Shown: in pieces, positions 50,144 through 59,562 of the stretch
How positions within the stretch are numbered: the stretch's first letter is position 1
Layout: each line of letters starts with the position of its first letter
NCBI GenBank assembly: GCA_051654905.1
Contig: JBOFYY010000132.1
Span: 131,178 to 195,177 of the forward strand
DNA from: JBOFIQ01 sp051654905
GTDB lineage: Bacteria > Actinomycetota > Actinomycetes > Propionibacteriales > Propionibacteriaceae
Reading direction: 5' to 3'
Length of the DNA: 64,000 nucleotides
Made by a program: the position numbers and the translations under genes
Notes under the pieces: generated by a model
Told to the model about the DNA's origin: nothing
Database searches by the model: none
The model's input: the letters and a program-made list of their open reading frames with translations, nothing else

Positions 50144-51157
50144 ATGAGCAAGCAATATCATGCTTGCCGGGCGTGGTCTTTGTCATTATTGGTGTTAATG
50201 GTGGTGCTGGTAAGCGCTTGTTCGCAAACTCTTTCGAAGCAGCAAATTAGTGCTACTTCAGCATGGATCCAGCGCTATCAAATAACAGATAGCAATAATT
50301 GTCGCGAGTTGGTAGCTAGTTATCTAGGGCTGTGTAGCAATAGAGAGAGCTCTGGAATAGTTGCTAACGAGGTTGGTGATGATATCGAGTTTGTTTCTTC
50401 TTCTTACGGGACGCTGAAATGTCGTAAACCAAACCAGTTTGGGCAACTTGATTCTTGTGCGCTGCCTTTGCCCTTATGGGCGGTAGAACCTACTAAAACT
50501 AGCGTCGTAGCACAACTAAAAGTTTTGGTAGGAAATCCTGATATTGCTTCCTTGCCGACAGATGCTGTTGCGACGGCCGCTGTCAGAGTAAAGCAACTTG
50601 GGTGGGTATCTGATCGAGACGATATTGTGATTGCTTTCCCTGCCGGCGTCGAGACCTTAAACAATATGACGCAAGGTGAAGCTGACCAACGAACTGGAGC
50701 AGTAACGATTATTTCCGATAGTCAGACGTATATCGTCGTAAATCCAGTAGTGCGTGCAGCAAGTAAAGATGTGGCAGCGGCACTACTAGCTCATGAGCTG
50801 ATACATGCCTATGCTGAAACAGCAGCATGGGATATGAAATGGCTTTCTGAAGGCTGGGCCGAATATGCTGCAACTTCGCTATCGTCACAGCTACTTACCC
50901 AATCACAACAAGCGCTACAGGAGCGGTTACAGTCAAGTAAACCGCAAGATTTTCCCAGTAACGAGGCATTCGCTATTTCACAAGGATCTGAAGCAGACTA
51001 TGCCTTAGCCAGAGTTGCTATTGAAGTATTAGTAGCGCATCTGGGAGAAGAAGAAGCGCGGATACTGACTCAGCAATGGATGAGTGGCAAAAAAACCGAA
51101 GTTACAATTGATCAATTGCGGTTGTGGTGGCGGGAAAGATTGGAAAATATGCGATGA
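50144..51157 (+). CDS. Lipoprotein zinc metallopeptidase (HExxH, gluzincin-like)
   Basis: 337 aa. Lipobox LVSAC after a hydrophobic signal. The middle carries ALLAHELIHAYAETAAWDMK, i.e. HExxH, followed 18 residues on by LSEGWAEYAATSL whose Glu would be the third zinc ligand. That spacing fits the gluzincin/peptidase-MA type. AGGAAAGG ribosome binding site before the ATG. Extracytoplasmic and membrane-anchored; substrate unknown, though the CHAP hydrolase immediately upstream and pimB' overlapping downstream suggest an envelope role. The stop overlaps the pimB' start (ATGA). Confidence 0.82.
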   Translation: MSKQYHACRAWSLSLLVLMVVLVSACSQTLSKQQISATSAWIQRYQITDSNNCRELVASYLGLCSNRESSGIVANEVGDDIEFVSSSYGTLKCRKPNQFGQLDSCALPLPLWAVEPTKTSVVAQLKVLVGNPDIASLPTDAVATAAVRVKQLGWVSDRDDIVIAFPAGVETLNNMTQGEADQRTGAVTIISDSQTYIVVNPVVRAASKDVAAALLAHELIHAYAETAAWDMKWLSEGWAEYAATSLSSQLLTQSQQALQERLQSSKPQDFPSNEAFAISQGSEADYALARVAIEVLVAHLGEEEARILTQQWMSGKKTEVTIDQLRLWWRERLENMR

Positions 51158-52236
51158 CAACTCTAGTAGTGACTAATGATTTTCCGCCGCGACTAGGAGG
51201 CATCCAATCTTTTGTTTCGCAAGCTTGTGGTTTTCTTGATAACGATGTGGCAGTTCTGACCTCTACCACCCGAGGACAAGAAGAACAAGAACAGCGCTAC
51301 GATGCCACTTTGCCTTATCCGGTGCAGCGTATGAGCCATACGCTTTTGCCACTACCCAAGGTAAAGCAACAGGCACTGGAAATGGCGGTTACCTACGGTT
51401 GTGATCGGGTACTTTTTGGGGCAGCTGCTCCGCTAGGGCTACTTGCTCGGGGGCTACGAACTTCCGGAATGGAACGGATCGTTGCGATAAGCCACGGACA
51501 TGAGGTGTGGTGGTCACAACTGCCGGTTACTCGACGAGCAATTGCTCGAATAGTGCATGACGTTGATATTTGTACAGCCATTAGCCAGTGGTCACAGGAT
51601 TCGCTAGCTAAGGTGGTTGCAGAAGCTGATCGACATAAGATCATTCGGATGGCGCCACCAGTAGATGTTGGACGTTTTGGCTACGAACCAATGCCAGCAG
51701 GACCTCCTACTGTGGTGACAGCGGGAAGGCTAGCGCCCCGAAAGAATCATGCACGGTTGTGTGAAGCCTTTGCTTTAGTACGAGAAAAACTGCCACAAGC
51801 CCAGCTACTTATAGCTGGAACTGGACCATTAGAGAAAAAGTTACGGTCCTTAGCTGGACCTGGAGTTAATTTTGTGGGGCATATTCCAGAAGCTCAATTA
51901 CCGCAGTTTTATGTTCGGGGGCATGTTTTTATTTCTCCAGTGCGACAAACTCGTTTCGATGCGGAAGGGTTTGGCATGGTTTTTGTAGAGGCTGCTTCGG
52001 TAGGAAGACCAGTTATTGTAGGACGGTCGGGGGGATCACCAGAAACAGTTATTGATCAAAAGACCGGTTTTTTGATTGAGCCTGATGATGTTCAAGTAAT
52101 GGCCGATAGAATGTATGAATTACTCACCAATCCAGATCAAGCAACCGCAATGGGGAAAGCAGGGCGTGCACATGTGCAGCAATTTGATGCCGCTTTTACT
52201 CGGGCGACGTTGCGGGCAGCATTAGATTTAGCATGA
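51154..52236 (+). CDS. pimB: PimB'-like GT4 mannosyltransferase (phosphatidylinositol mannoside synthesis)
   Basis: 360 aa from the ATG at 51154. N-terminus VVTNDFPPRLGGIQSFVSQ is the PimB' signature; GRLAPRKNHARLCEA and AEGFGMVFVEAASVGRPVIV (E-x7-E) are the donor-site motifs. PimB' adds the second mannose, from GDP-mannose, to PIM1 to give PIM2, the base of lipomannan and lipoarabinomannan. Presence of dprE1/dprE2 in the same window fits an arabinan/PIM-containing envelope. Homologue of M. tuberculosis Rv2188c in a similar neighbourhood. Confidence 0.87.
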   Translation: MTTLVVTNDFPPRLGGIQSFVSQACGFLDNDVAVLTSTTRGQEEQEQRYDATLPYPVQRMSHTLLPLPKVKQQALEMAVTYGCDRVLFGAAAPLGLLARGLRTSGMERIVAISHGHEVWWSQLPVTRRAIARIVHDVDICTAISQWSQDSLAKVVAEADRHKIIRMAPPVDVGRFGYEPMPAGPPTVVTAGRLAPRKNHARLCEAFALVREKLPQAQLLIAGTGPLEKKLRSLAGPGVNFVGHIPEAQLPQFYVRGHVFISPVRQTRFDAEGFGMVFVEAASVGRPVIVGRSGGSPETVIDQKTGFLIEPDDVQVMADRMYELLTNPDQATAMGKAGRAHVQQFDAAFTRATLRAALDLA

Positions 52237-52248
52237 GAGAATACTGAC

Positions 52249-53289
52249 GTGCTGAGCTTAGGCATTGATATCGGCGGTACGAAGGTTGCTGCAGGAGTTG
52301 TGACTCCTGACGGCGATGTTATCGAGCGCCTTCGTGTCCCTACCCCTGGACATAGTCCGCAAGCTGTTGAAGATGCCATCGTAGAAGCATGGCAGCAGCT
52401 TTCGCGTAATCACACCATCGGTTCAGTAGGAATTGGTGCGGCCGGATGGGTTGATTCGACGCAATCTATTGTGCGATTTAGTCCGCACTTGGCATGGCGT
52501 AATGAACCACTCACCGCCAAACTTGCTGAACGGATTCCGGTTCCGGTGATCGTCGATAATGACGCTAATGCGGCAGCATGGGCTGAGTATCGATTTGGGG
52601 CTGGGCAAGGTGCTCGGGTGATGATATGTGTCACATTAGGTACTGGCATTGGTGGGGCAATCATTATTAATGGACAGCTCTTTCGCGGAACTTACGGCAT
52701 GGCTGGCGAGTTCGGACATATGACAGTTGTTCCGCAAGGACATTGGTGTCCTTGCGGAAATCGAGGATGTTGGGAACAGTACGCTTCTGGGAGTTCGTTA
52801 GTGCGAGATGCTCGATCATTACTGGCGGCGCGTTCTCCACAAGCAGCCGGAATGTTGGAACGAGTTGATGGCGATATCGCGAATTTAGCTGGCCCAGATA
52901 TTACGGCAGCAGCTATTGCTGGAGATGTGTTGGCAGCTAACCTACTAGCAGATGTTGGTACTTGGCTAGGGCGAGGATTAGCTAACCTAGCGGCTGCGCT
53001 AGATCCAGACTTATTTGTTATTGGTGGTGGTGTGAGTGAAGCTGGAGAACTACTGCTGGCTCCAGCACAAGCAGCTTTTACTCGAACACTAACTGGTAGA
53101 GGTTTCCGAGATCCAGCACGGATTGAGTTAGCTGATATGCGTAACGAGGCAGGGCTAATTGGTGCTGCTGATCTTTCGCGACTAGCTATCGACGAGCCAC
53201 CCGGTGCTGCGTTTTGGCCGCGTAAGAAGCGTGCTCGTTCGCCGCGTCCGAGACTTCGAGATCGGCTAGGGCAGATCCTAGAGAGCTAA
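52249..53289 (+). CDS. glk: ROK family glucokinase
   Basis: 346 aa. Phosphate-binding GIDIGGTKVAAG at the N-terminus, GTGIGGAIIINGQLFRGTYG, ROK signature with substrate His in GEFGHM, and the zinc motif CPCGNRGCWEQYASG. ATP-dependent phosphorylation of glucose. The position next to pimB' matches the C. glutamicum glk locus as I recall it. GTG start. A basic C-terminal tail (PRKKRARSPRPRLRDRLGQI) is an unusual extension. Confidence 0.9.
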   Translation: MLSLGIDIGGTKVAAGVVTPDGDVIERLRVPTPGHSPQAVEDAIVEAWQQLSRNHTIGSVGIGAAGWVDSTQSIVRFSPHLAWRNEPLTAKLAERIPVPVIVDNDANAAAWAEYRFGAGQGARVMICVTLGTGIGGAIIINGQLFRGTYGMAGEFGHMTVVPQGHWCPCGNRGCWEQYASGSSLVRDARSLLAARSPQAAGMLERVDGDIANLAGPDITAAAIAGDVLAANLLADVGTWLGRGLANLAAALDPDLFVIGGGVSEAGELLLAPAQAAFTRTLTGRGFRDPARIELADMRNEAGLIGAADLSRLAIDEPPGAAFWPRKKRARSPRPRLRDRLGQILES

Positions 53290-53298
53290 GTTATTCGG

Positions 53299-53727
53299 CT
53301 ACAGAACAGCGCCATCATCGTCATGATGGAAAGGGTTGTGGAGCGCTTGGTATATCGCAAGGGTGATACCGCTCACGCAAGCAGTTCCTCCAAAGATACG
53401 TAACGTCAATGGAAGTCCACCTATCCCAAGTTGCAATAACGTAATGCTGATACCAACTAGAAAAAGAAGCACAGTTATTTTGGTAAGTAATGTCCAGGAA
53501 GAAAATCTTGCGGTGGCTGGGGCGTGCCACTGGTCAGCAGATTCTGCGTCAGCTTTATCCATTCGATCAAGTACGCTCAGTGGAATATCAGGATCTGTTG
53601 GTAGCGATGTTGGCGGCGCTATCCGACGTTCTGGTTCTCGTGGTCCTGCAGCAGGACGCTCTCCGAAGTTATCGCAGATTAGGTCACTAAAGCGAGAATC
53701 GATATCGTCGTGAGGAGAAGCAGCCAC
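53299..53727 (-). CDS. Two-helix membrane protein of unknown function
   Basis: 142 aa. Polar N-terminal half rich in Asp/Pro/Glu (PHDDIDSRFSDLICDNFGER), then two membrane helices (LLTKITVLLFLVGISITLL and LRIFGGTACVSGITLAIYQA) and a short acidic C-terminus HNPFHHDDDGAVL. The GTG start is 6 nt after TACCCT with no ribosome binding site, so likely leaderless. Divergent from plsC, the same relation as Rv2183c to Rv2182c in M. tuberculosis, so it may be that family. Function unknown. Confidence 0.72.
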   Translation of the reverse strand: MAASPHDDIDSRFSDLICDNFGERPAAGPREPERRIAPPTSLPTDPDIPLSVLDRMDKADAESADQWHAPATARFSSWTLLTKITVLLFLVGISITLLQLGIGGLPLTLRIFGGTACVSGITLAIYQALHNPFHHDDDGAVL

Positions 53728-53768
53728 ATAACTAGGGTAGCGCTTATAGTTACGTCAAGGAGATACAG

Positions 53769-54482
53769 ATGTTTTATTGGTTGATCCGGTCGGTACTGTG
53801 CTGGCCAATAGTAAAGGTTTTTTATCATCCTAAGAGAGTTGGGTTAGAGAATATCCCAACAACCGGTGGAGTAATCTTGGCGGCTAATCACACGTATCTT
53901 CTTGATTCGGTGGTGTTACCATGCAGCATTCCGCGTACCATGACCTATCCAGCAAAAGCAGAACTTTTTGAGCATCGTGGCAATCCCTTTAAGAAGATTT
54001 TCGCGGGTTTCTTAAGAATGTTAAACGTAGTGCCGCTCGATCGTTCTGGCGGTAGTGCCTCAGCTGCTGGTTTGGGACAAGCTGCTCAAGCATTAAGTGA
54101 AGGAATAATTTTAGGTATTTATCCAGAAGGTACTCGTACTCCTGATGGTTATCTACATAAAGGTAAAACTGGGATAGCGCGATTAGCGTTACAGACAGGA
54201 GTCCCAGTTATCCCAGTTGGCATGGTTTGGGGGCCGGCTCGCAAGCTACTTCCGCGACGTCTAGAAATCCGATTCGGGAAGGCTATTACTTGGTCAGAAT
54301 ATGCTGGCAGGGCTGATGACCGTCAAGTATTGCGATGGATTACCGATGATGTGATGGGGAAAATAGTTGAACTAACTGGGAAAGAATATGTTGATGTCTA
54401 TGGTGGAGACATCAAGAAAGGGCGCGTTGATAGCGCTCAGCTGACGACGGGGCATCCGCACCAAGACGATATTCGCCCTTGA
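53769..54482 (+). CDS. plsC: 1-acyl-sn-glycerol-3-phosphate acyltransferase (PlsC family)
   Basis: 237 aa. Catalytic HX4D motif in AANHTYLLDSVVL and substrate-binding YPEGTRTPDGYLHKGKTGIA. The hydrophobic N-terminus contacts the membrane. AAGGAG lies 6 nt before the ATG. Makes phosphatidic acid from lysophosphatidate in phospholipid synthesis; M. tuberculosis Rv2182c is the equivalent near pimB'. Confidence 0.92.
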   Translation: MFYWLIRSVLCWPIVKVFYHPKRVGLENIPTTGGVILAANHTYLLDSVVLPCSIPRTMTYPAKAELFEHRGNPFKKIFAGFLRMLNVVPLDRSGGSASAAGLGQAAQALSEGIILGIYPEGTRTPDGYLHKGKTGIARLALQTGVPVIPVGMVWGPARKLLPRRLEIRFGKAITWSEYAGRADDRQVLRWITDDVMGKIVELTGKEYVDVYGGDIKKGRVDSAQLTTGHPHQDDIRP

Positions 54483-54494
54483 TCTGTTGAGTGG

Positions 54495-55352
54495 TTAAGC
54501 AAAAGGATCCCATAGAGTGTGTTGTTGGGCGCGTTGACAAAAGTTAGTTAGAGCTGCATCGCGGAGTAGATAATCTCCTACTAGGTGGGCAGCTGCTGCC
54601 ACTTGAAGTGGCAAGCTAGCTCGATATCGGCAGGCGCGTTCCACAGTATCAGTGGGAAGGAATCTGGTTAAAGTCTGGGCGCCAAAAGCTCCAACTAGTG
54701 GAGCAATATCAACAATTCTGCTAGCGATACAAGCACTATCAAAATCAAGAAGTGCGGTAGGGGTTTCTTGTTGCCATAGCAGATTGTGAACTCCGAAATC
54801 ACCATGTACAAGAACATCGTCTCCGTCATGAAGTAATGTCAGAGCTTCAGCTACAGTGCTGCGGGCAAGGAGCCGTAGATCTCTATCGAAACGGTGAGTG
54901 AGAGCATCGATTGTGGCTGGCCAAGCTTGTCCGCCCGCCCACCCTAAAACGGGTCGTAATCCACGAGGTGGGCGATGTTGATGAATAGTATTCATTAGCT
55001 CGACAAGGTGTTGAGCTAATTCTGGGCTAGGAGATACATCATGGCGAGTATCTCCAGGCAACAGATCTAATAAGTAAGCACTACCGCTATTTTGAGATAC
55101 CGGCTCAGAACGAGTTTTAGGAATCGAGAGCGGCAAGGATAGCTGCGAACAGATATCAGCCTGCCGATGTTCGATGAGTGCTCGTTGATGATGTTTTGGG
55201 CCATCAATGAACCGTGCCACCATCTTTGCTGCAGGCAAGACGATAACAGTGTGGAAAGCGCCATGAGTAACAGAAGCTCCAGCAATATCAAGCGGCCCGA
55301 AAGCGCTAGACAACACACCCATCCAGTTGTCAGATGTGGTGTGTGAAATCAT
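54495..55352 (-). CDS. Aminoglycoside phosphotransferase-fold kinase
   Basis: 285 aa. Catalytic loop VLVHGDFGVHNLLW (Brenner-type HGDxxxxN) and metal-binding LLDFDSACIASRIVDIAP. The N-terminal lobe has VIVLPAAKMVARFIDGPK with the likely ATP-binding Lys. The APH/ChoK superfamily phosphorylates antibiotics, choline, homoserine or sugars; the substrate is not predictable here. It begins 2 bp after the asparaginase stop, so the two are co-transcribed. Confidence 0.8.
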   Translation of the reverse strand: MISHTTSDNWMGVLSSAFGPLDIAGASVTHGAFHTVIVLPAAKMVARFIDGPKHHQRALIEHRQADICSQLSLPLSIPKTRSEPVSQNSGSAYLLDLLPGDTRHDVSPSPELAQHLVELMNTIHQHRPPRGLRPVLGWAGGQAWPATIDALTHRFDRDLRLLARSTVAEALTLLHDGDDVLVHGDFGVHNLLWQQETPTALLDFDSACIASRIVDIAPLVGAFGAQTLTRFLPTDTVERACRYRASLPLQVAAAAHLVGDYLLRDAALTNFCQRAQQHTLWDPFA

Positions 55353-55354
55353 GA

Positions 55355-56347
55355 TTAGTGGGTCCAGAAAAGCTGCTGAATCTGGTGAGAATCGCAGGTT
55401 TCGGTGAGAGCCAATGCTAATAGCAGTCGGGCATGCGCTGGGTTATGATCGTCGGCTGCCACGAAACCATGTTTATCATCAGGAACAGCGCCGTTGCGAG
55501 TAACAATTCCGGTATGGACTTGGCTTGCCCTAACGATAGTCATACCGCGAGAAGCAAGGTAATCCAAATGTTTCATAACTGGGGTAGAAATATTTCCATT
55601 CCCAGCACCGATATGAATTACTCCTTTAGTTCCAGCTGCAGCTAGTGCATCAAGTAATTCCAAAGGCATTTCTGGATGGGTCATGATGACTTCAACACGG
55701 GGCATAGCAGCTAGGTCGTCGATATTGAAAGCAGAAGTTGTAGTGTGACGACGGGTGAGTCCACGTACCCACCTAGGTGCTCCCTCTACGACTTCAGCTA
55801 GCGCTCCGTGGGGAGAGCGGAAAGCATCGGTGCGGGTCGTTGATACTTTAGTGACGTCTCGAGCTGAGTGAACTTGATCATCAAAGACAACTAAAACGCC
55901 TCGGTTGCGTGATGTGGGGTGGGCGGCAACAGCAACCGCATCAAGCAGGTTATCTGGACCATCAGCAGAAATAGCGTCAGCTGGACGCATAGATCCTAGA
56001 AAAACAACAGGTTTATCCGAGTTGATAACTAAATGCAGTAGAAAAGCTGATTCTTCCATGGTATCGGTGCCATGAGTGATTACCACAGCGTCGACATCGT
56101 CATCTTTCAACAGTTCATCGACGCGACGTGCTAAAGCAATCATGTGGGTTAGATCCATCTCGACACTATCGAGTTGAAAAAGTTGTTCAGCCGAAAGTCG
56201 TGCCAGCGATGATAGCTCCGGGACAGCATCTAATAATGCTTCAACTCCGGAAATGGCAGCGGCATAATCTTGATCAGTTGCGGCACAGCGAGAGCCAGCA
56301 ATGGTGCCACCGGTACCCAAAACAACAATGTGTGGAAGCAAAGTCAC
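55355..56347 (-). CDS. ansA: L-asparaginase
   Basis: 330 aa. First active-site motif VLGTGGTIAGS and second VVITHGTDTMEESAFLL; both catalytic threonines are present, with VFLGSMRPADAISADGPDNL following. No convincing signal peptide, so probably cytoplasmic. Hydrolyses asparagine to aspartate and ammonia. GTG start. First gene of a two-gene unit with the APH-fold kinase. Confidence 0.93.
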   Translation of the reverse strand: MTLLPHIVVLGTGGTIAGSRCAATDQDYAAAISGVEALLDAVPELSSLARLSAEQLFQLDSVEMDLTHMIALARRVDELLKDDDVDAVVITHGTDTMEESAFLLHLVINSDKPVVFLGSMRPADAISADGPDNLLDAVAVAAHPTSRNRGVLVVFDDQVHSARDVTKVSTTRTDAFRSPHGALAEVVEGAPRWVRGLTRRHTTTSAFNIDDLAAMPRVEVIMTHPEMPLELLDALAAAGTKGVIHIGAGNGNISTPVMKHLDYLASRGMTIVRASQVHTGIVTRNGAVPDDKHGFVAADDHNPAHARLLLALALTETCDSHQIQQLFWTH

Positions 56348-56453
56348 CCTTTGATCCCATCATATGAAGCTATCTCGCTATACGGCGGGGTCAGGCAGAT
56401 GCGTACTAGTGCAAGAAAACTACTAGTAGCTGATGTTGAAGATGATTGCTTTA

Positions 56454-57359
56454 TTAGTTATTTTCTAATGAAGTAGTGCCAGTAGAACGTAGTAATGGCA
56501 CTAAAATCACTAAAATCATTGCAGCAAGAATTGCTGTTCCTCCGATAATAATTCTTCCAGTTAGATGTTCACCACCAAAGATGATGGCAAAGAGTGCTGC
56601 CCAAACTGGTTCAGTTGCCATGATTACAGCTGCTTTAGTTGCTTCAACATGGGCTTGTGCCCAAATCTGTAGAAAGATGGTTAACGAACCACAGAAAATA
56701 GCTAGGTAGAGAAGCCAACCCCATTGAAAAGTTGTGGTAGGTAGCTGAATACCACCAGGAATTGCGGCAATCCAACATCCAATAACCAAGAATACGGTTT
56801 GGATCAAAGTGAGTGACATGGCATCTTCGTTTTGCGCGAAATGACCAGCAGCAACAATATGACTGGCAAATCCCAGCGCGCCCATAACAGTTAATAGTTC
56901 ACCAAAACCTAGCGGCATCCCACCAGAGAGATTAAGGGACAAAACTGTTAATCCAACAGTTGCGATAATCACAGCTAGCCACGTTAGAAGTGGAATTCGA
57001 TCTTTGAAAATAATGGCAGCCAAAATTGGGGTAGCAACGACGTAGAGACCAGTTAGAAAACCGCTAACTGATGCAGATGTTCCTTGTAATCCAAAAGTTT
57101 GTAAAAGTTGGGAAACGGTGAAGATCACGCCAAGAATGATGCCTTTGATAAGGGTCCGGCGTGGCATTCTCCAGTGCCGCCATCCCAGAATTCCTAAAAT
57201 AACTGCGGAAATCGTGAATCTTACTGCCAGCATGTCTGCAACTGGAACGGTTTCGATTAACGCTTTTATTGAGAAAAAAGTTGATCCCCAAAGCATTGCC
57301 ATGAGTAAGATCGCAGCAGTAGCAAGAGTCGTTAACCGGTCGCGATGAAAAGAGGTCAT
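56454..57359 (-). CDS. EamA/DMT-family transporter
   Basis: 301 aa, ten predicted membrane helices in two EamA repeats (MLWGSTFFSIKALIETVPV in the first; second from about residue 150, with ATEPVWAALFAIIFGGEHLT near the end). The family includes exporters of amino acids and other metabolites. Substrate unknown. It begins 6 bp after the stop of the PASTA kinase gene and so is probably expressed with it. Confidence 0.88.
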   Translation of the reverse strand: MTSFHRDRLTTLATAAILLMAMLWGSTFFSIKALIETVPVADMLAVRFTISAVILGILGWRHWRMPRRTLIKGIILGVIFTVSQLLQTFGLQGTSASVSGFLTGLYVVATPILAAIIFKDRIPLLTWLAVIIATVGLTVLSLNLSGGMPLGFGELLTVMGALGFASHIVAAGHFAQNEDAMSLTLIQTVFLVIGCWIAAIPGGIQLPTTTFQWGWLLYLAIFCGSLTIFLQIWAQAHVEATKAAVIMATEPVWAALFAIIFGGEHLTGRIIIGGTAILAAMILVILVPLLRSTGTTSLENN

Positions 57360-57365
57360 GAGGCC

Positions 57366-59402
57366 TTACACAAGATAGATGGTGATAGTAGATCCTTGGG
57401 GGGCTTTACTGCCGCCAGTTGGATCTGAATACGAAACCATTCCAAAACTGATGGGGTTTGGAAGAGATTTTACCTCAACTTTGAATCCTGCGGCAGTTAT
57501 TACTTCTTTAGCTTTAGCTTCAGTCATTAACCGGGTTTGGGGAACTTCAACCATTACTGGACCACTACTTACAGTCAGCTTGACTTTATCGCCTTTTTTG
57601 AGAGTTCCATTGTCAGGGCTCTGAGAGATAACAGATCCTTTTGCCACAGTTGCAGAGTTGGCTTCAGTAACTTCGACTTGTAGTCCCAATTTTTCTAGTG
57701 ATGTTTTAGCTTCGTCGAGACGCTTTTCTGTCAGCTGAGGAACTTCGATAGGAGCAGGACCTTTGCTTACTATCAGATCAATAGCGGTATTTTTAGGTAC
57801 CATAGTGCCACTAGCTGTAGAGGTATCTACGACGATCCCGCTGGCAGTAGTTTCATTAAAAACTTGTGTGACTTTCCCAACACTAAGGTTTGATCCTCGT
57901 ACCGCATCTTCAGCAAGAGATTGGCTTATCCCAACTAGCTCTGGAACTGCATAACGTTCTGGTCCGCGAGAAAGGAAAGCAGCGATAGCACTGCCTTTTT
58001 TTACTTTCGTATCAGGTTCTGGGGCAGTGCGTATTACTATTCCAGCAGGAATATTTTCAGAAAACTCATCACTGAAGCTAACTGTTAACCCAGATTTATC
58101 GATACTGCTTTTAGCTTCATCACGGTTCATTCCAGCTAGGTTAGGGGCTTGAGTCCACTGTCCAGCTAGCAGCCACCAACTTCCCGTAGCAGTAATTGTA
58201 CCGATCAAGGTAAGTAAAATTGCTGCTACTAATAGCCGGCGTCTGCGAATAGTTTTTACAGGAACGGCCGGCGCCGGTTTAGCAATGAAATTTGAAGCTG
58301 TTTGTTTAGAATGCTCAATGGGCGTAGGAGCAGATACCGGGCGTGGCTCGGTCAAAGTTCGGATATCGATATCTATAGGAGAGATCGGAGTAACTGGACG
58401 GTGCTGGGCTTTGTTAGATACTGGTTTCCAGCGTTGCGGTACAGTTTCTGATAGAGTCGGTTGCGTAGAAGTAACGTGATTTTGGCGAATATGTGCTGTC
58501 AGTTGAGGATCGTCGACGACGTTGCGTGTCAAAGCCTCTTTAACGAGTCGCAGGTTTTCAAGGAAAACTCGAGCATCAGTAGGGCGTAGATCAGGATTAC
58601 GAGCAGTTGCGCTCTGGACTAGGGCATCTAGATATGGTGGAATATGGCCACGATTTTGTCGCCAGTCCTCAGACATGATCGTCGACGGGGCAGGAACGTC
58701 TTTATTGCAGTGAGCGTAAGCCACTTGAATGGGGGTATCGCCAGTGTGTGGTTTGCGACCAGTTAAAAGCTCAAAGAGCACAATCCCGGTTGAGTAGACA
58801 TCGCTACGAGCATCAGCGTCTCCTTCAGCAACTAACTCAGGTGGGATATAGGAAACGGTTCCGATAAGGAGTCCCTGAGTAGCAGTCATAGTATCGCCAG
58901 TGATGGCTTTCGCTAAGCCAAAATCGGCTACTTTAACATGGCCGCGGTCAGAGATTAGGACATTCTCAGGTTTGACGTCGCGGTGAACATAGCCATTATC
59001 GTGAGCTACCGTTAACCCGGCAATGACAGGTTCAATAAGTGCTACTGCGCGTTGTGGAGGTAATGGTGCATCACGGGTAATTAGAGCTCGCAAGGTGGTG
59101 CCAGAAACATATTCCATCACAATATATGGGCGGTAATTGCCAACTCCTTGGTCGAATACCGTCACAATATTTGGGTGAACTAGTCGCGCTGCAGCTCGAG
59201 CTTCGCGATCAAATTTACGGGCAAAGTCGCGATCATCGCCAAGCCCTTCATGCATAACTTTGACAGCTACCGTACGAGCTAATCTGGTGTCACGGGCTAC
59301 ATATACTGTAGCCATACCGCCACGAGCAATCCTAGAAATAATTTCGTAACGACCATCGAGGACATGACCGACTAATGGGTCATCAGAACTCGTTGTGGTC
59401 AC
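57366..59402 (-). CDS. PASTA-domain Ser/Thr protein kinase (PknL/PknB type)
   Basis: About 678 aa from the GTG at 59402, with GGAG 7 nt upstream; an ATG six codons earlier is also open. Cytoplasmic kinase domain (~15-280): IARGGMATVYVARDT, catalytic HRDVKPENVLI, VADFGLAKAI. A Pro-rich juxtamembrane region follows, then one membrane helix (LLVAAILLTLIGTITATG, ~390-410), and four extracellular PASTA repeats that bind peptidoglycan or muropeptides (WTQAPNLAGMNRDEAKSSI begins the first). Such kinases couple wall status to growth. The position two genes from the polyprenyl synthase resembles pknL in mycobacteria and corynebacteria; PASTA-bearing PknL is the corynebacterial form. Confidence 0.92.
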   Translation of the reverse strand: MTTTSSDDPLVGHVLDGRYEIISRIARGGMATVYVARDTRLARTVAVKVMHEGLGDDRDFARKFDREARAAARLVHPNIVTVFDQGVGNYRPYIVMEYVSGTTLRALITRDAPLPPQRAVALIEPVIAGLTVAHDNGYVHRDVKPENVLISDRGHVKVADFGLAKAITGDTMTATQGLLIGTVSYIPPELVAEGDADARSDVYSTGIVLFELLTGRKPHTGDTPIQVAYAHCNKDVPAPSTIMSEDWRQNRGHIPPYLDALVQSATARNPDLRPTDARVFLENLRLVKEALTRNVVDDPQLTAHIRQNHVTSTQPTLSETVPQRWKPVSNKAQHRPVTPISPIDIDIRTLTEPRPVSAPTPIEHSKQTASNFIAKPAPAVPVKTIRRRRLLVAAILLTLIGTITATGSWWLLAGQWTQAPNLAGMNRDEAKSSIDKSGLTVSFSDEFSENIPAGIVIRTAPEPDTKVKKGSAIAAFLSRGPERYAVPELVGISQSLAEDAVRGSNLSVGKVTQVFNETTASGIVVDTSTASGTMVPKNTAIDLIVSKGPAPIEVPQLTEKRLDEAKTSLEKLGLQVEVTEANSATVAKGSVISQSPDNGTLKKGDKVKLTVSSGPVMVEVPQTRLMTEAKAKEVITAAGFKVEVKSLPNPISFGMVSYSDPTGGSKAPQGSTITIYLV

Positions 59403-59562
59403 AGGAATACTCCAAAACACGGTCGATGGGGAAGTGATAGGCCGTGTCAGCCCTACTTAAAGAATAGGTGGCTGATTCAAACTAGGTCTGATTCTCGCCG
59501 GCGAGTCGAGAAAATATGGTATTGGTGAAGAAAATTTAGCAAGAAAGAATTATTCTAGAGTG

